From Candidatus Latescibacterota bacterium (GTDB taxonomy: Bacteria > Latescibacterota > UBA2968 > GCA-2709665): DNA of 5,609 bases. Positions 1 through 5,609 of the stretch are shown piece by piece. Under the pieces are notes generated by a model. It searched no databases. It saw only the letters and a program-made list of their open reading frames with translations, and was not told the DNA's origin. A program made the position numbers and the translations under genes. Numbering within the stretch: position 1 is the stretch's first letter; every line of letters starts with the position of its first letter. The stretch covers positions 1 through 5,609 of the forward strand of contig JAAXHE010000260.1 of NCBI GenBank assembly GCA_012271065.1, written 5' to 3'.

Positions 1-430
1 GCTCGGAAACGACACTGCCCAGACCGTCGAGATCCTGGCGGATATCGGCGGAGGCGCCGAAGAGGCCGTCCCAGGCCTGGTCGACACCCTGGAACACGAC
101 GACCCGGAAGTCCGCCGGTGGTCGGCGGAAGCGCTCGGAAATGTTGCTCTTGGGGATCCGGCAGTGGTTTCAGGATTGAAGAAGCATATGAAGGATACCG
201 ACGGCGACGTGCGTCGCACCGTCGCATTGGCCCTGGCCAAACTGGGTCCGGCAGCCGAATCCGCCGTTCCAGAGCTCAGTGACGGGCTGGCGGACGACAA
301 TCGTTACGCACGGGGCAACGCCGCCGAGGCGCTCAGGCGAATCGGAACCCCGGCGGCATTGAATGCGCTCGTCCCCGCGTTGACAACGGCACGCTGGTGC
401 CCGGGAACAACGCCGGAGAGTACGTTTTAG
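1..430 (+). CDS. HEAT-repeat protein (PBS-lyase-type repeats), C-terminal part, 5' truncated by the window
   Basis: The reading frame is open from base 2 to the TAG at 428-430 and gives 142 residues with no start of its own; the gene begins upstream of the window. The GTG at 164 falls inside a repeat and is not a believable start. The fragment holds about three full helical repeats and part of a fourth, with a period of 32-33 residues. Each repeat opens with an acidic turn and an Arg (DDPEVRR at residues 33-39, DTDGDVRR at 65-72, DDNRYAR at 98-104), followed by an Ala-rich helix (SAEALGNV, VALALAKLG, AAEALRRIG) and a second helix (AVPELSDGL, ALNALVPAL). This is the pattern of HEAT/PBS-lyase repeats, which form curved protein-binding solenoids. 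Some relatives are bilin lyases, but the repeat alone does not give a function. The last 14 residues (from ARWCPG to the end) leave the repeat pattern. Family call is firm; role is unknown. Confidence 0.85.
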   Translation, partial: LGNDTAQTVEILADIGGGAEEAVPGLVDTLEHDDPEVRRWSAEALGNVALGDPAVVSGLKKHMKDTDGDVRRTVALALAKLGPAAESAVPELSDGLADDNRYARGNAAEALRRIGTPAALNALVPALTTARWCPGTTPESTF

Positions 431-436
431 GAACTG

Positions 437-451
437 TCCGCACGTTGCGGA
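437..451 (+). other. Small perfect hairpin just after the HEAT-repeat gene
   Basis: TCCGCA (437-442) and TGCGGA (446-451) are a perfect 6-bp inverted repeat with a 3-base loop, starting 6 bases after the HEAT-gene stop codon. No T-run follows (the next bases are gtcgaagag), so it does not look like a normal intrinsic terminator. It could protect the transcript 3' end, aid a Rho-type stop, or be chance. Confidence 0.3.
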
Positions 452-504
452 GTCGAAGAGGGAACTGCGTATCGACGAAATTCAGAACGCGAACTGAAAA
501 AAAG

Positions 505-533
505 TTGACACTTTTAAAAGATTCACTTATATT
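505..533 (+). promoter_or_regulatory. Sigma-70-type promoter for the VTT-domain membrane protein gene
   Basis: TTGACA at 505-510 is a perfect -35 box, followed by a 17-base spacer and TATATT at 528-533, one mismatch from TATAAT. The spacer and flanks are A/T-rich in an otherwise GC-rich window. Transcription would begin near 540, leaving a leader of about 35 bases before the ATG at 575. The leader is purine-rich at 555-564 (gaagagaggg), a fair ribosome binding site 10 bases ahead of that ATG. No operator or riboswitch is evident in the leader. Confidence 0.8.
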
Positions 534-574
534 TCCGCCGCAGCACTTCCCACCGAAGAGAGGGTCTGTCGGTT

Positions 575-1264
575 ATGGAAATGAGCAAGGGCTGGAAGGC
601 GTTTCTCGGCGCTGCGGCGGGCCTGTTCACAATTGCGGGCGCAGCGGCGCTCCTGCTGCCTCAATATCGCGACCTCTCGCTTCTCTTCTTCTACAGCATT
701 CCCGCCAACTCCTTCGTTCCGTTCCCTCACGAACCTGCGCTGGTTTACCTTGGCCGGTCCTATCATCCTGTCGCGGTTGCGGTTGCCGCCGTTGCGGGCA
801 CCCTGATCGCCTGCTTCGTGGACTACCGGGCCATCAACTTCGCTTTTCAGAACGCCAGAATCAAGCGGACACGCGAAAGCGATGTCTACAAGGGCGCTGT
901 TCACTATTTCATGAAAGCGCCCTTTTTTGCGATATGGTTCGCCGCGCTGGTTCCGTTCATACCGTTCTATATCTTCCGGATCCTCAGTCCGGCAAGCGGT
1001 TATCCTTTCCAGCGGTACCTGGTCGCCGTTTTTCTCGGGCGATTCCCGCGGTACCTGCTCTTCGCGGTAATCGGAAATCTGCTGAATCTCACCAACCTCA
1101 TGCTGGCCGGAGGCGCCGTTTTCTTCATCTGCGTGCTGCTCGGCTCGCGGGTCAAGGCCGCGTTCGCCGCCCGTCACCGGCGTGTCGAACAGACCGTCCC
1201 GGTCGAGCGCTTTGCGCTGGAAGATCTTGCCCTGGACGAAAAAACGGCCGTCGCTTCCGACTGA
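575..1264 (+). CDS. VTT-domain (DedA / SNARE-associated / TVP38-like) integral membrane protein
   Basis: The protein has 229 residues and is strongly hydrophobic, with likely membrane segments near 9-27, 62-82, 113-135, 150-170 and 173-192. The hallmarks of the VTT fold are visible. A first re-entrant-like stretch, IPANSFVPFPHEPALVYLG (42-60), is followed by a Gly/Ala-rich helix. The second half is PFIPFYIFRILSPASG (127-142), then the GRFPRYLLFAVIG block (155-167), which matches the conserved G-R-x-P-R segment of the family. Bacterial and eukaryotic members of this superfamily are linked to phospholipid scrambling or undecaprenyl-phosphate/lipid recycling and to proton-dependent membrane homeostasis; which applies here cannot be told. 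The tail after 193 is soluble: first basic (KAAFAARHRR), then acidic. ATG 575 is preferred over ATG 581 because the purine-rich site at 555-564 lies 10 bases upstream. It has its own strong promoter and its 3' end converges on the DUF1761 gene. Confidence 0.8.
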   Translation: MEMSKGWKAFLGAAAGLFTIAGAAALLLPQYRDLSLLFFYSIPANSFVPFPHEPALVYLGRSYHPVAVAVAAVAGTLIACFVDYRAINFAFQNARIKRTRESDVYKGAVHYFMKAPFFAIWFAALVPFIPFYIFRILSPASGYPFQRYLVAVFLGRFPRYLLFAVIGNLLNLTNLMLAGGAVFFICVLLGSRVKAAFAARHRRVEQTVPVERFALEDLALDEKTAVASD

Positions 1265-1303
1265 CCGTTTTCGATTCCAGCCCTCCCCTGGTGTCCCGTT
1301 GCG

Positions 1304-1741
1304 TCAACTCCAGGCCGCGACAACCACGCCCTGCCCGATAAGCGCGACGCCGTTATACCCCAGGTTGAGCCAGAACAGGCCGGCCTTGCGCCCCTCGAAG
1401 GCCACGGACTGGTACGCCACCGGCAGCACGAAGGCGATCAGCGCCATCAATCCCAAATGGATGCCCGCCATCGCCTTTCCCCCGCTCTCCTGCAGCGATG
1501 AAATATCCTGCTGCCCTCCCATTCCGGCAAGCAGTTGCGCAAGTATGAAAGCGGTGACAATCGCCAATAGAAAACTCACGCCGTACGTCTTGAGGGGGTT
1601 GAAGTCCTTGCGTATCTCCTCCTCCGTGGTCTCCATATAACCGAGCCACCTCTTTCCGAACAAGGGCCCGTACCAGACGGCGCCCACCAGCATCGGCACC
1701 ACGCCTGCAATCAAAACAGCGAGATAATTGACTTCATGCAT
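1304..1741 (-). CDS. DUF1761-family four-helix membrane protein
   Basis: The protein has 145 residues from the ATG at 1741-1739. It starts MHEVNYLAVLIAGVV and carries the WYGPLFGKRW block (23-32) after the first helix, the pattern I associate with DUF1761 (N-x-L-A-V-L-x-A ... W-Y-x-P-L-F-G-K-x-W). Four membrane segments are likely near 5-24, 53-74, 90-112 and 121-143, separated by a charged loop (METTEEEIRKDF, 36-47) and a polar loop (GGQQDISSLQESGG, 75-88). It has no known enzymatic activity; an inner-membrane location is inferred. An upstream in-frame TTG at 1771 would add ten residues, but ATG 1741 has a near-perfect Shine-Dalgarno site. It lies 94 bases after guaA on the same strand and converges with the VTT gene across a 39-base gap. 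It may be the last gene of the guaA operon or separately transcribed; no clear promoter is visible in the gap. Confidence 0.75.
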   Translation of the reverse strand: MHEVNYLAVLIAGVVPMLVGAVWYGPLFGKRWLGYMETTEEEIRKDFNPLKTYGVSFLLAIVTAFILAQLLAGMGGQQDISSLQESGGKAMAGIHLGLMALIAFVLPVAYQSVAFEGRKAGLFWLNLGYNGVALIGQGVVVAAWS

Positions 1742-1749
1742 CGGATTTG

Positions 1750-1756
1750 CCTCCTC
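1750..1756 (-). promoter_or_regulatory. Ribosome binding site that fixes the DUF1761 start
   Basis: The minus strand reads GAGGAGG here, 8 bases before the ATG at 1741. This complements the 16S rRNA 3' end almost completely and lies at ideal spacing. It decides for ATG 1741 over the in-frame TTG at 1771. Confidence 0.8.
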
Positions 1757-1790
1757 AAGGGTTGAATTCAAACATACCGACAGACCGTCC

Positions 1791-1813
1791 CGCGGCCCTT
1801 CGAAGCTGCCGCG
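1791..1813 (-). other. GC-rich inverted repeat between guaA and the DUF1761 gene
   Basis: CGCGGC (1791-1796) and GCCGCG (1808-1813) form a 6-bp all-GC stem around an 11-base loop that itself contains the palindrome CTTCGAAG. It lies 23 bases downstream of the guaA stop codon. No T-run follows on the minus strand, so it is not a standard intrinsic terminator. It could be a partial terminator or processing site uncoupling the last gene, or chance in GC-rich DNA. Confidence 0.3.
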
Positions 1814-1835
1814 AAACCGTTGACAATCCCGGACC

Positions 1836-3635
1836 CTACTCCCACTCGACCGTTCCAGGCGGTTTGTGCGTCACGTCGTAAAACACCGCCTCGACGCCTC
1901 CCACATCCAGAATTTCACGCGCGAGTTTCAGCACGAAATCGAATGGCAGCGCGCTGAACCTCGCCGTCATGAAGTCCGGCGTTTCCACCGGCCTCAAGAC
2001 CACGGTCTCCGCGACACCGTCGGATGTCAAAGGCAGCAGGACAGTGGGCATCTGAGACACCTTCTTCGACAGGCCCTCACGCTCAAGGGCCGCCATCGCC
2101 AGCGCGTCCACGTCCCTGAGAAGATCCAGACGGGATTGGGTCAGGAAGGCCCGCTTCAGCTTCAGTTCAGGAAGCGCCGACGGCGCCAGCAGGTAGACGA
2201 CGCGGTTGATCGCGGAAACCGCATTTGTGACACGCGTGGAAACGTCCTCCAGAACCGCCCAGTCCGCCTCACCCCAGACAACCGCGAGGTGGGCGTAGGT
2301 GCGGAAGTCTCCCTGAACCCCCACGCTCTTCAGGGGTAGCAGGCGGAGGCCCAGTCCGGCGCGGACCGCTATATCGCGGGCGGCTTCCTCGGCCTCCGCC
2401 TGCGGCGTATCGGCGCCGTCTCCCCGGGAACAGAGGCAGCGCACGGACAGCCCCGGTCCGGGAAAGGGCTGGCGCCATATCAGATGCGGAGGCAGCCCGA
2501 GGGCAATCCCCAGTTCGCGCACTTCGTCCTTGTAGAGGTGTGCCAGCGGTTCGATGACGAGTCCGCGGGCGATCAACTCCTCTACCGCGTCCACCCGGTT
2601 GTGGTGCGTCTTGATCACCGCGGCGTGTTCCGTGCCGCCGGACTCGATGGTATCCGGATAAAGCGTGCCCTGGCCCAGCAGCCAGCCGTCGGAATCCAGT
2701 TCCAATCGGGACAATACGCGATCCTTGACTTCGAGAAACGCCCTGCCGACGGCCAGCCGCTTCTCTTCCGGTTCCACCACACCCTCGGTACTCAGCAAAA
2801 ACGCTTGCGTCGCATCTTCTACAACCAGGTTTTCGAATCCTTCGCTCGTGAGCGCGCCAGAAACTGCGGCGGATTCCCCCTTGCGCATGAAACCGTTGTT
2901 GATATGCAGCCCCAGCACCCGCTCCGGTCCGAGCGCGCGGTTGAACAGTGCAAAGGCCACACTTGAGTCCACGCCGCCGGAAACCAGCAGAAACACGCGC
3001 TTCCGTCCGACCTGCTCCTGAATCTCCTCCATCGCCGTTTCCACGTAATTGGCCATCGTCCAGGTACGCGGCGCCTTGCAGATATTCAGGAAATTGTCCA
3101 GTATATCCATGCCGCGAGCGGTATGCGCGACCTCCGGATGGAACTGCAGTCCATAGATGTTGCGCCGCGCATCCCCGACCGCGGCCGTCGCGCAATCCTG
3201 GGTCGCGCCCAGAACCTCGAACCCCTCCGGCAAACGGCGGGCCACGTCGCCGTGGCTCATCCACACCACCTGAGACGACTCCATGCCCGCGAACAGGCCT
3301 GTTGTGGACCGAATCCGCAGTTCCGCCGAACCGTACTCGCGGATATCACCCCGGGCAACATCGCCCCCCAGTTCCCGGCAGACCAACTGGTGGCCGTAAC
3401 AGAGCCCGAGTACCGGCAGGCCGGAATCCAGGTGCGCGCGATTGAACGCAGGCTGATCCGGGTCGTAGACGCTGGCGGGGCCTCCGGACAGAATCAGGCC
3501 GGAGTATCCATTCACCGCGTTGGCGTCCACGTCGGGCCGGAAGACTTCCGAATATACCCTCAATCGGCGGACGCGATTTGCGATCAGGTGGGCGTATTGC
3601 CCCCCGAAATCCAGCACGGCGATGCCGTTTTGCAT
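1836..3635 (-). CDS. guaA: GMP synthase (glutamine-hydrolysing), long two-subdomain form
   Basis: GuaA converts XMP to GMP using ATP and ammonia from glutamine, the last step of guanine nucleotide synthesis in the cytosol. The N-terminal class I glutamine amidotransferase domain (about 1-190) shows LDFGGQY (8-14), the nucleophile elbow GLCYGHQ with Cys79, and FHPEV with His166 and Glu168, completing the triad. The ATP-pyrophosphatase domain (about 195-395) has the P-loop SGGVDSS (219-225), GQGTLYPDTIESGG (321-334), IKTHHN (341-346) and RQPFPGPG (388-395). The C-terminus ends KPPGTVEWE, the conserved XMP-binding tail. At 599 residues it is about 75 longer than E. coli GuaA (525). The extra part is a first dimerisation subdomain (about 434-483: LKSVGVQGDFRTY ... 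NRVVY) before the terminal one (about 528-599), as in human GMP synthetase. The ATG at 3635 is preceded by GGAGAAG (3641-3647) at 5 bases. It lies 56 bases downstream of nadB. All catalytic motifs are intact. Confidence 0.97.
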   Translation of the reverse strand: MQNGIAVLDFGGQYAHLIANRVRRLRVYSEVFRPDVDANAVNGYSGLILSGGPASVYDPDQPAFNRAHLDSGLPVLGLCYGHQLVCRELGGDVARGDIREYGSAELRIRSTTGLFAGMESSQVVWMSHGDVARRLPEGFEVLGATQDCATAAVGDARRNIYGLQFHPEVAHTARGMDILDNFLNICKAPRTWTMANYVETAMEEIQEQVGRKRVFLLVSGGVDSSVAFALFNRALGPERVLGLHINNGFMRKGESAAVSGALTSEGFENLVVEDATQAFLLSTEGVVEPEEKRLAVGRAFLEVKDRVLSRLELDSDGWLLGQGTLYPDTIESGGTEHAAVIKTHHNRVDAVEELIARGLVIEPLAHLYKDEVRELGIALGLPPHLIWRQPFPGPGLSVRCLCSRGDGADTPQAEAEEAARDIAVRAGLGLRLLPLKSVGVQGDFRTYAHLAVVWGEADWAVLEDVSTRVTNAVSAINRVVYLLAPSALPELKLKRAFLTQSRLDLLRDVDALAMAALEREGLSKKVSQMPTVLLPLTSDGVAETVVLRPVETPDFMTARFSALPFDFVLKLAREILDVGGVEAVFYDVTHKPPGTVEWE

Positions 3636-3691
3636 GCAGGCTTCTCCAGAGCGCGCGCACGACTCAGGATACTGACCGGCCGGGCGAAGGT

Positions 3692-5344
3692 TCAGATATT
3701 CAGGGCCGCCTGCCAGTCGATTTCGGACGACTGCCAGGTCTCGCGGGCGGACAGGACCGTATCCGACGGTGTCGCCGTGTCGTCCGCGGGACAGTCCACG
3801 TTATAGTGAAGACCCCTGCTTTCGCGCCGCTTCAGCGCGCAGCGAACGGCGAGCGCGGCCACGGTGGTGATGTTTCTCAACTCAAGGAGCGCTTCCGTAA
3901 CCTTGGTCCGCTTGTAGAATTCCTCGACCTCCCGGGCAATAACGCCAATTCGCCGGGCTGCCCTCTTCAACCTGAAGTCGGAACGTACGATGCCGACGTA
4001 ATCCCACATCAACCTCTGGACCTCCGTTCGATCATGGGACAGAAGCACCCATTCCTCGGCGTTGAACACGTCGTCATCCCGCCAGAGGGGTACGTCGGGA
4101 AAGCCGGTAACCCTGTCCAGACGCCGGGATGCGTGCCGACAGGCGCGGTCCGAAAACACCAGCGCCTCGAGAAGTGAATTGCTGGCCAGGCGATTCGCGC
4201 CATGCAGACCGGTGTGCGCCACCTCTCCGGAGGCGTAGAGCCCTTCGATGTCCGTACGCCCCCAGAGGTCGGTCGACACGCCGCCGCACATATAGTGAGC
4301 CGCGGGCACGACGGGGATGGGCTGCCGGGTGATATCGACGTTGAGCGCGAGGCATCTCCGGTGGATGTTGGGAAAACGCGCTTGAATCTCGGCGGCGGAC
4401 ACGTGGGTGATGTCGAGATACACGCAGGGAGCGCCGCTCTTCTTCAGTTCGTTGTCGATTGCCCTGGCGACGATATCGCGCGGCGCCAGCGCCCCCATAT
4501 CGTGATAGACGTCCATGAAGGGATGGCCGTGACGATCCACCAGCACGCCGCCATGACCGCGCACCGCCTCGGAAATCAGGAACGAATCGGCCTCCGGATG
4601 GTAGAGCGTCGTGGGGTGAAACTGCATAAACTCAAGATTGGCTATCGGCGCCCCCGCCCGGTAGGCCATGGCGATCCCGTCGCCGGTTGCGATCCCCGGG
4701 TTGGTTGTGTGCGTATAAATCTGCCCCGCCCCGCCGGAACATAGAAGCGTGACGCGCGCCAGGAATCGCCGGACGCGGCCTGACGCTGAATCCAGTACGT
4801 AGGCCCCCCAGCAATGAATCCGACCCTGCGGTTCGCTCCTGACGCCGAAGAGATGGTGTTCCGTGATCAGGTCCACCGCCATATGGTGTTCGAACCGCGT
4901 TATGTTGGGATGCGCTTCGACCGCTTCGGTCAGCGACCGTTCGATTTCCCTTCCGGTAAGGTCCGCCGCGTGGACAATCCGGTTCCTGGTGTGCCCACCT
5001 TCCCGCCCCAGCGCCAGACGCCCGGCAGAACCTGTTGTAAATGCGGCGCCCCAGTCGATCAATTCCCGAACCATCCGCGGACCCTGTCCTACCACCAGCT
5101 CCACGGTCTCCCTGCGGCAGAGACCGGCCCCGGCCGCGAGCGTGTCAGCCGCGTGGCGTCCGAAGGAATCGTCCGAATCGAATACTGCGGCGATTCCCCC
5201 CTGGGCATAGTTCGTATTCGACTCCTGGGTCTCCTTCTTGGTAATCACCGCGACAGAGGCGGACTCGGCCGCTCTCAGCGCAAATGAAAGGCCGGCAATA
5301 CCACTGCCTATGACCAGATAGTCGGTTTCCCAGACTTCGGACAC
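3692..5344 (-). CDS. nadB: L-aspartate oxidase (de novo NAD synthesis)
   Basis: NadB is a cytosolic FAD flavoprotein oxidising L-aspartate to iminoaspartate, which NadA condenses with dihydroxyacetone phosphate to quinolinate. The 550-residue length matches the family (540 in E. coli). Visible in order: the FAD dinucleotide fold VIGSGIAGLSFAL (11-23), SNTNYAQGGIAA (42-53), GREGGHTRNRIVHAADLTG (113-131), QFHPTTL (241-247), APRDIVARAID (287-297), PAAHYMCGGV (347-356) and HGANRLASNSLLEALVF (381-397). Residues Glu115, His243, Arg289, His350 and Arg385 align by motif with the active-site Glu, His and Arg residues of E. coli NadB. The C-terminal helical domain (about 425-550) contains the usual ALLELRN block and GLHYNVDCP. 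In the segment that normally reads RGEG, this protein has RGHG (262-265). The start is GTG, with GGGAAGG 6 bases upstream. No nadA or nadC is in view. The short gaps on either side suggest co-transcription with the small gene upstream and guaA downstream. Fumarate reductase and succinate dehydrogenase flavoproteins are ruled out by the NadB-type motifs. Confidence 0.96.
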   Translation of the reverse strand: MSEVWETDYLVIGSGIAGLSFALRAAESASVAVITKKETQESNTNYAQGGIAAVFDSDDSFGRHAADTLAAGAGLCRRETVELVVGQGPRMVRELIDWGAAFTTGSAGRLALGREGGHTRNRIVHAADLTGREIERSLTEAVEAHPNITRFEHHMAVDLITEHHLFGVRSEPQGRIHCWGAYVLDSASGRVRRFLARVTLLCSGGAGQIYTHTTNPGIATGDGIAMAYRAGAPIANLEFMQFHPTTLYHPEADSFLISEAVRGHGGVLVDRHGHPFMDVYHDMGALAPRDIVARAIDNELKKSGAPCVYLDITHVSAAEIQARFPNIHRRCLALNVDITRQPIPVVPAAHYMCGGVSTDLWGRTDIEGLYASGEVAHTGLHGANRLASNSLLEALVFSDRACRHASRRLDRVTGFPDVPLWRDDDVFNAEEWVLLSHDRTEVQRLMWDYVGIVRSDFRLKRAARRIGVIAREVEEFYKRTKVTEALLELRNITTVAALAVRCALKRRESRGLHYNVDCPADDTATPSDTVLSARETWQSSEIDWQAALNI

Positions 5345-5350
5345 GATCTG

Positions 5351-5357
5351 CCTTCCC
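5351..5357 (-). promoter_or_regulatory. Ribosome binding site supporting the GTG start of nadB
   Basis: The minus strand reads GGGAAGG here, 6 bases before the GTG at 5344-5342. The protein from this GTG (MSEVWETDYLVIGSG) places the FAD fold at the usual distance from the N-terminus, so the non-ATG start is likely correct. Confidence 0.65.
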
Positions 5358-5392
5358 TTTCGTAATCGCTGGCGCCCCGGCGGCGGCGTGAT

Positions 5393-5596
5393 TTACTCTC
5401 TGGTTTTTACGATTTCCCTGAGGAAGTCTTCCGCCGAAAACTCGTTGCAGGCTGTGGCCTCAATCAACAGATCCAGAATCTCTCGCCGGGTGCGCCGGTC
5501 GTAAATCAGGTCTTCGAATACCTCCCTGGACTTTCTGCGGCCGAGAGCATGCTCGATCTCTCCCGGAGTCATCCACTGGCCGCCCGTTGAAGACAT
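5393..5596 (-). CDS. Small charged hypothetical protein upstream of nadB
   Basis: I do not recognise this 67-residue protein. It begins MSSTGGQWMTPGEIEHALG and is then almost continuously charged and probably helical: RRKSREVFEDLIYDRRTRREILDLL is a basic/acidic amphipathic stretch (20-44, given here in part as RRKSREVF ... RREILDLL), followed by a short break around ACNEFS and a final helix AEDFLREIVKTRE (55-67). It has no signal peptide, membrane segment or Cys-pair metal motif (one Cys, at 50). The ATG at 5596 has GGAGG at 5605-5609 with 8-base spacing, and the stop is TAA. That good start, plus its place 48 bases ahead of nadB on the same strand, argues that it is real and co-transcribed. 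The size and charge would suit a small cytosolic regulator or protein-binding adaptor, but nothing in the sequence proves that. The ATG at 5601 is out of frame. Confidence 0.65.
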   Translation of the reverse strand: MSSTGGQWMTPGEIEHALGRRKSREVFEDLIYDRRTRREILDLLIEATACNEFSAEDFLREIVKTRE

Positions 5597-5604
5597 GCCA
5601 TTAT

Positions 5605-5609
5605 CCTCC
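5605..5609 (-). promoter_or_regulatory. Ribosome binding site of the small gene upstream of nadB
   Basis: GGAGG on the minus strand, at the very edge of the window, lies 8 bases before the ATG at 5596. It is the main support for that start and for the reality of the short gene. The site may extend beyond the window. Confidence 0.7.

Noticed and set aside
380..385. TTGACA as a second promoter
   Set aside because: No -10-like hexamer at 16-18 bases downstream (the sequence there is GC-rich), and it lies within HEAT-repeat coding sequence.
527..1177. Minus-strand open frame of 216 codons
   Set aside because: Antisense to the VTT membrane gene. Its product is charged and low-complexity with no motif, while the plus-strand frame has clear transmembrane helices and the GRFPR block.
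1265..1303. Bidirectional terminator between the convergent VTT and DUF1761 genes
   Set aside because: Only 4-5 bp inverted matches (CCAG/CTGG, CCTGG/CCAGG with a long loop) and no T-run on either strand; too weak to call.
397..1341. Long plus-strand open frame of 314 codons
   Set aside because: It overlaps the end of the HEAT-repeat gene and nearly all of the VTT gene in another frame. Its product is Arg/Pro/Ser-rich with no domain pattern, as expected from a GC-rich shadow frame.
1820..1825. TTGACA on the plus strand downstream of guaA
   Set aside because: It would drive antisense transcription into guaA, but no -10 element follows at the right distance.
2269..3264. Minus-strand open frame of 331 codons inside guaA
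   Set aside because: Off-frame shadow of guaA, dominated by Arg and Gly. The guaA frame contains all catalytic motifs.
3123..3806. Plus-strand open frame of 227 codons
   Set aside because: Antisense to the start of guaA and the end of nadB, with no recognisable domain or ribosome binding site.
5345..5392. Promoter or terminator between the small gene and nadB
   Set aside because: The GC-rich run (ggcgccccggcggcgg) offers only short, imperfect pairing, and no -35/-10 pair is visible on the minus strand.
1..5609. CRISPR array, tRNA/rRNA, insertion sequence or defence cassette
   Set aside because: No direct repeats with regular spacing, no tRNA-like cloverleaf, no transposase motifs or terminal repeats. 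Nearly all bases are explained by the six genes.

Overview
The window is a dense stretch of bacterial chromosome, GC-rich by eye (about 60%), with short intergenic gaps. It carries two plus-strand genes on the left and four minus-strand genes on the right, and the two groups converge near 1265-1303. The organism cannot be named from this sequence. Clear Shine-Dalgarno sites, one near-consensus sigma-70 promoter and bacterial housekeeping genes point to a Gram-negative-like bacterium, possibly a proteobacterium or an environmental relative. That placement is inference.

Left part, plus strand: the 3' end of a HEAT-repeat gene enters at base 1 and stops at 430. A 144-base gap follows, holding a small hairpin and a strong sigma-70 type promoter (505-533). 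That promoter should drive a 229-residue VTT/DedA-superfamily (SNARE-associated, TVP38-like) membrane protein at 575-1264.

Right part, minus strand, in order of transcription: a small, charged, unrecognised 67-residue protein (5596-5393); nadB, L-aspartate oxidase (5344-3692, GTG start); guaA, GMP synthase (3635-1836); and a four-helix DUF1761-family membrane protein (1741-1304). Gaps of 48, 56 and 94 bases and same-strand order fit one operon, or an operon of the first three genes plus a loosely coupled last gene. nadB starts de novo NAD synthesis and guaA finishes GMP synthesis. Both are nucleotide/cofactor biosynthesis enzymes, but they share no direct pathway step.

The most notable point is that GuaA is the long form. 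It has two dimerisation subdomains in tandem, as in human GMP synthetase, instead of the single one in the E. coli enzyme. I see no mobile element, CRISPR array, RNA gene, toxin-antitoxin or defence system, and no convincing new system. The unexplained material is the 67-residue protein ahead of nadB and a few residue-level oddities.
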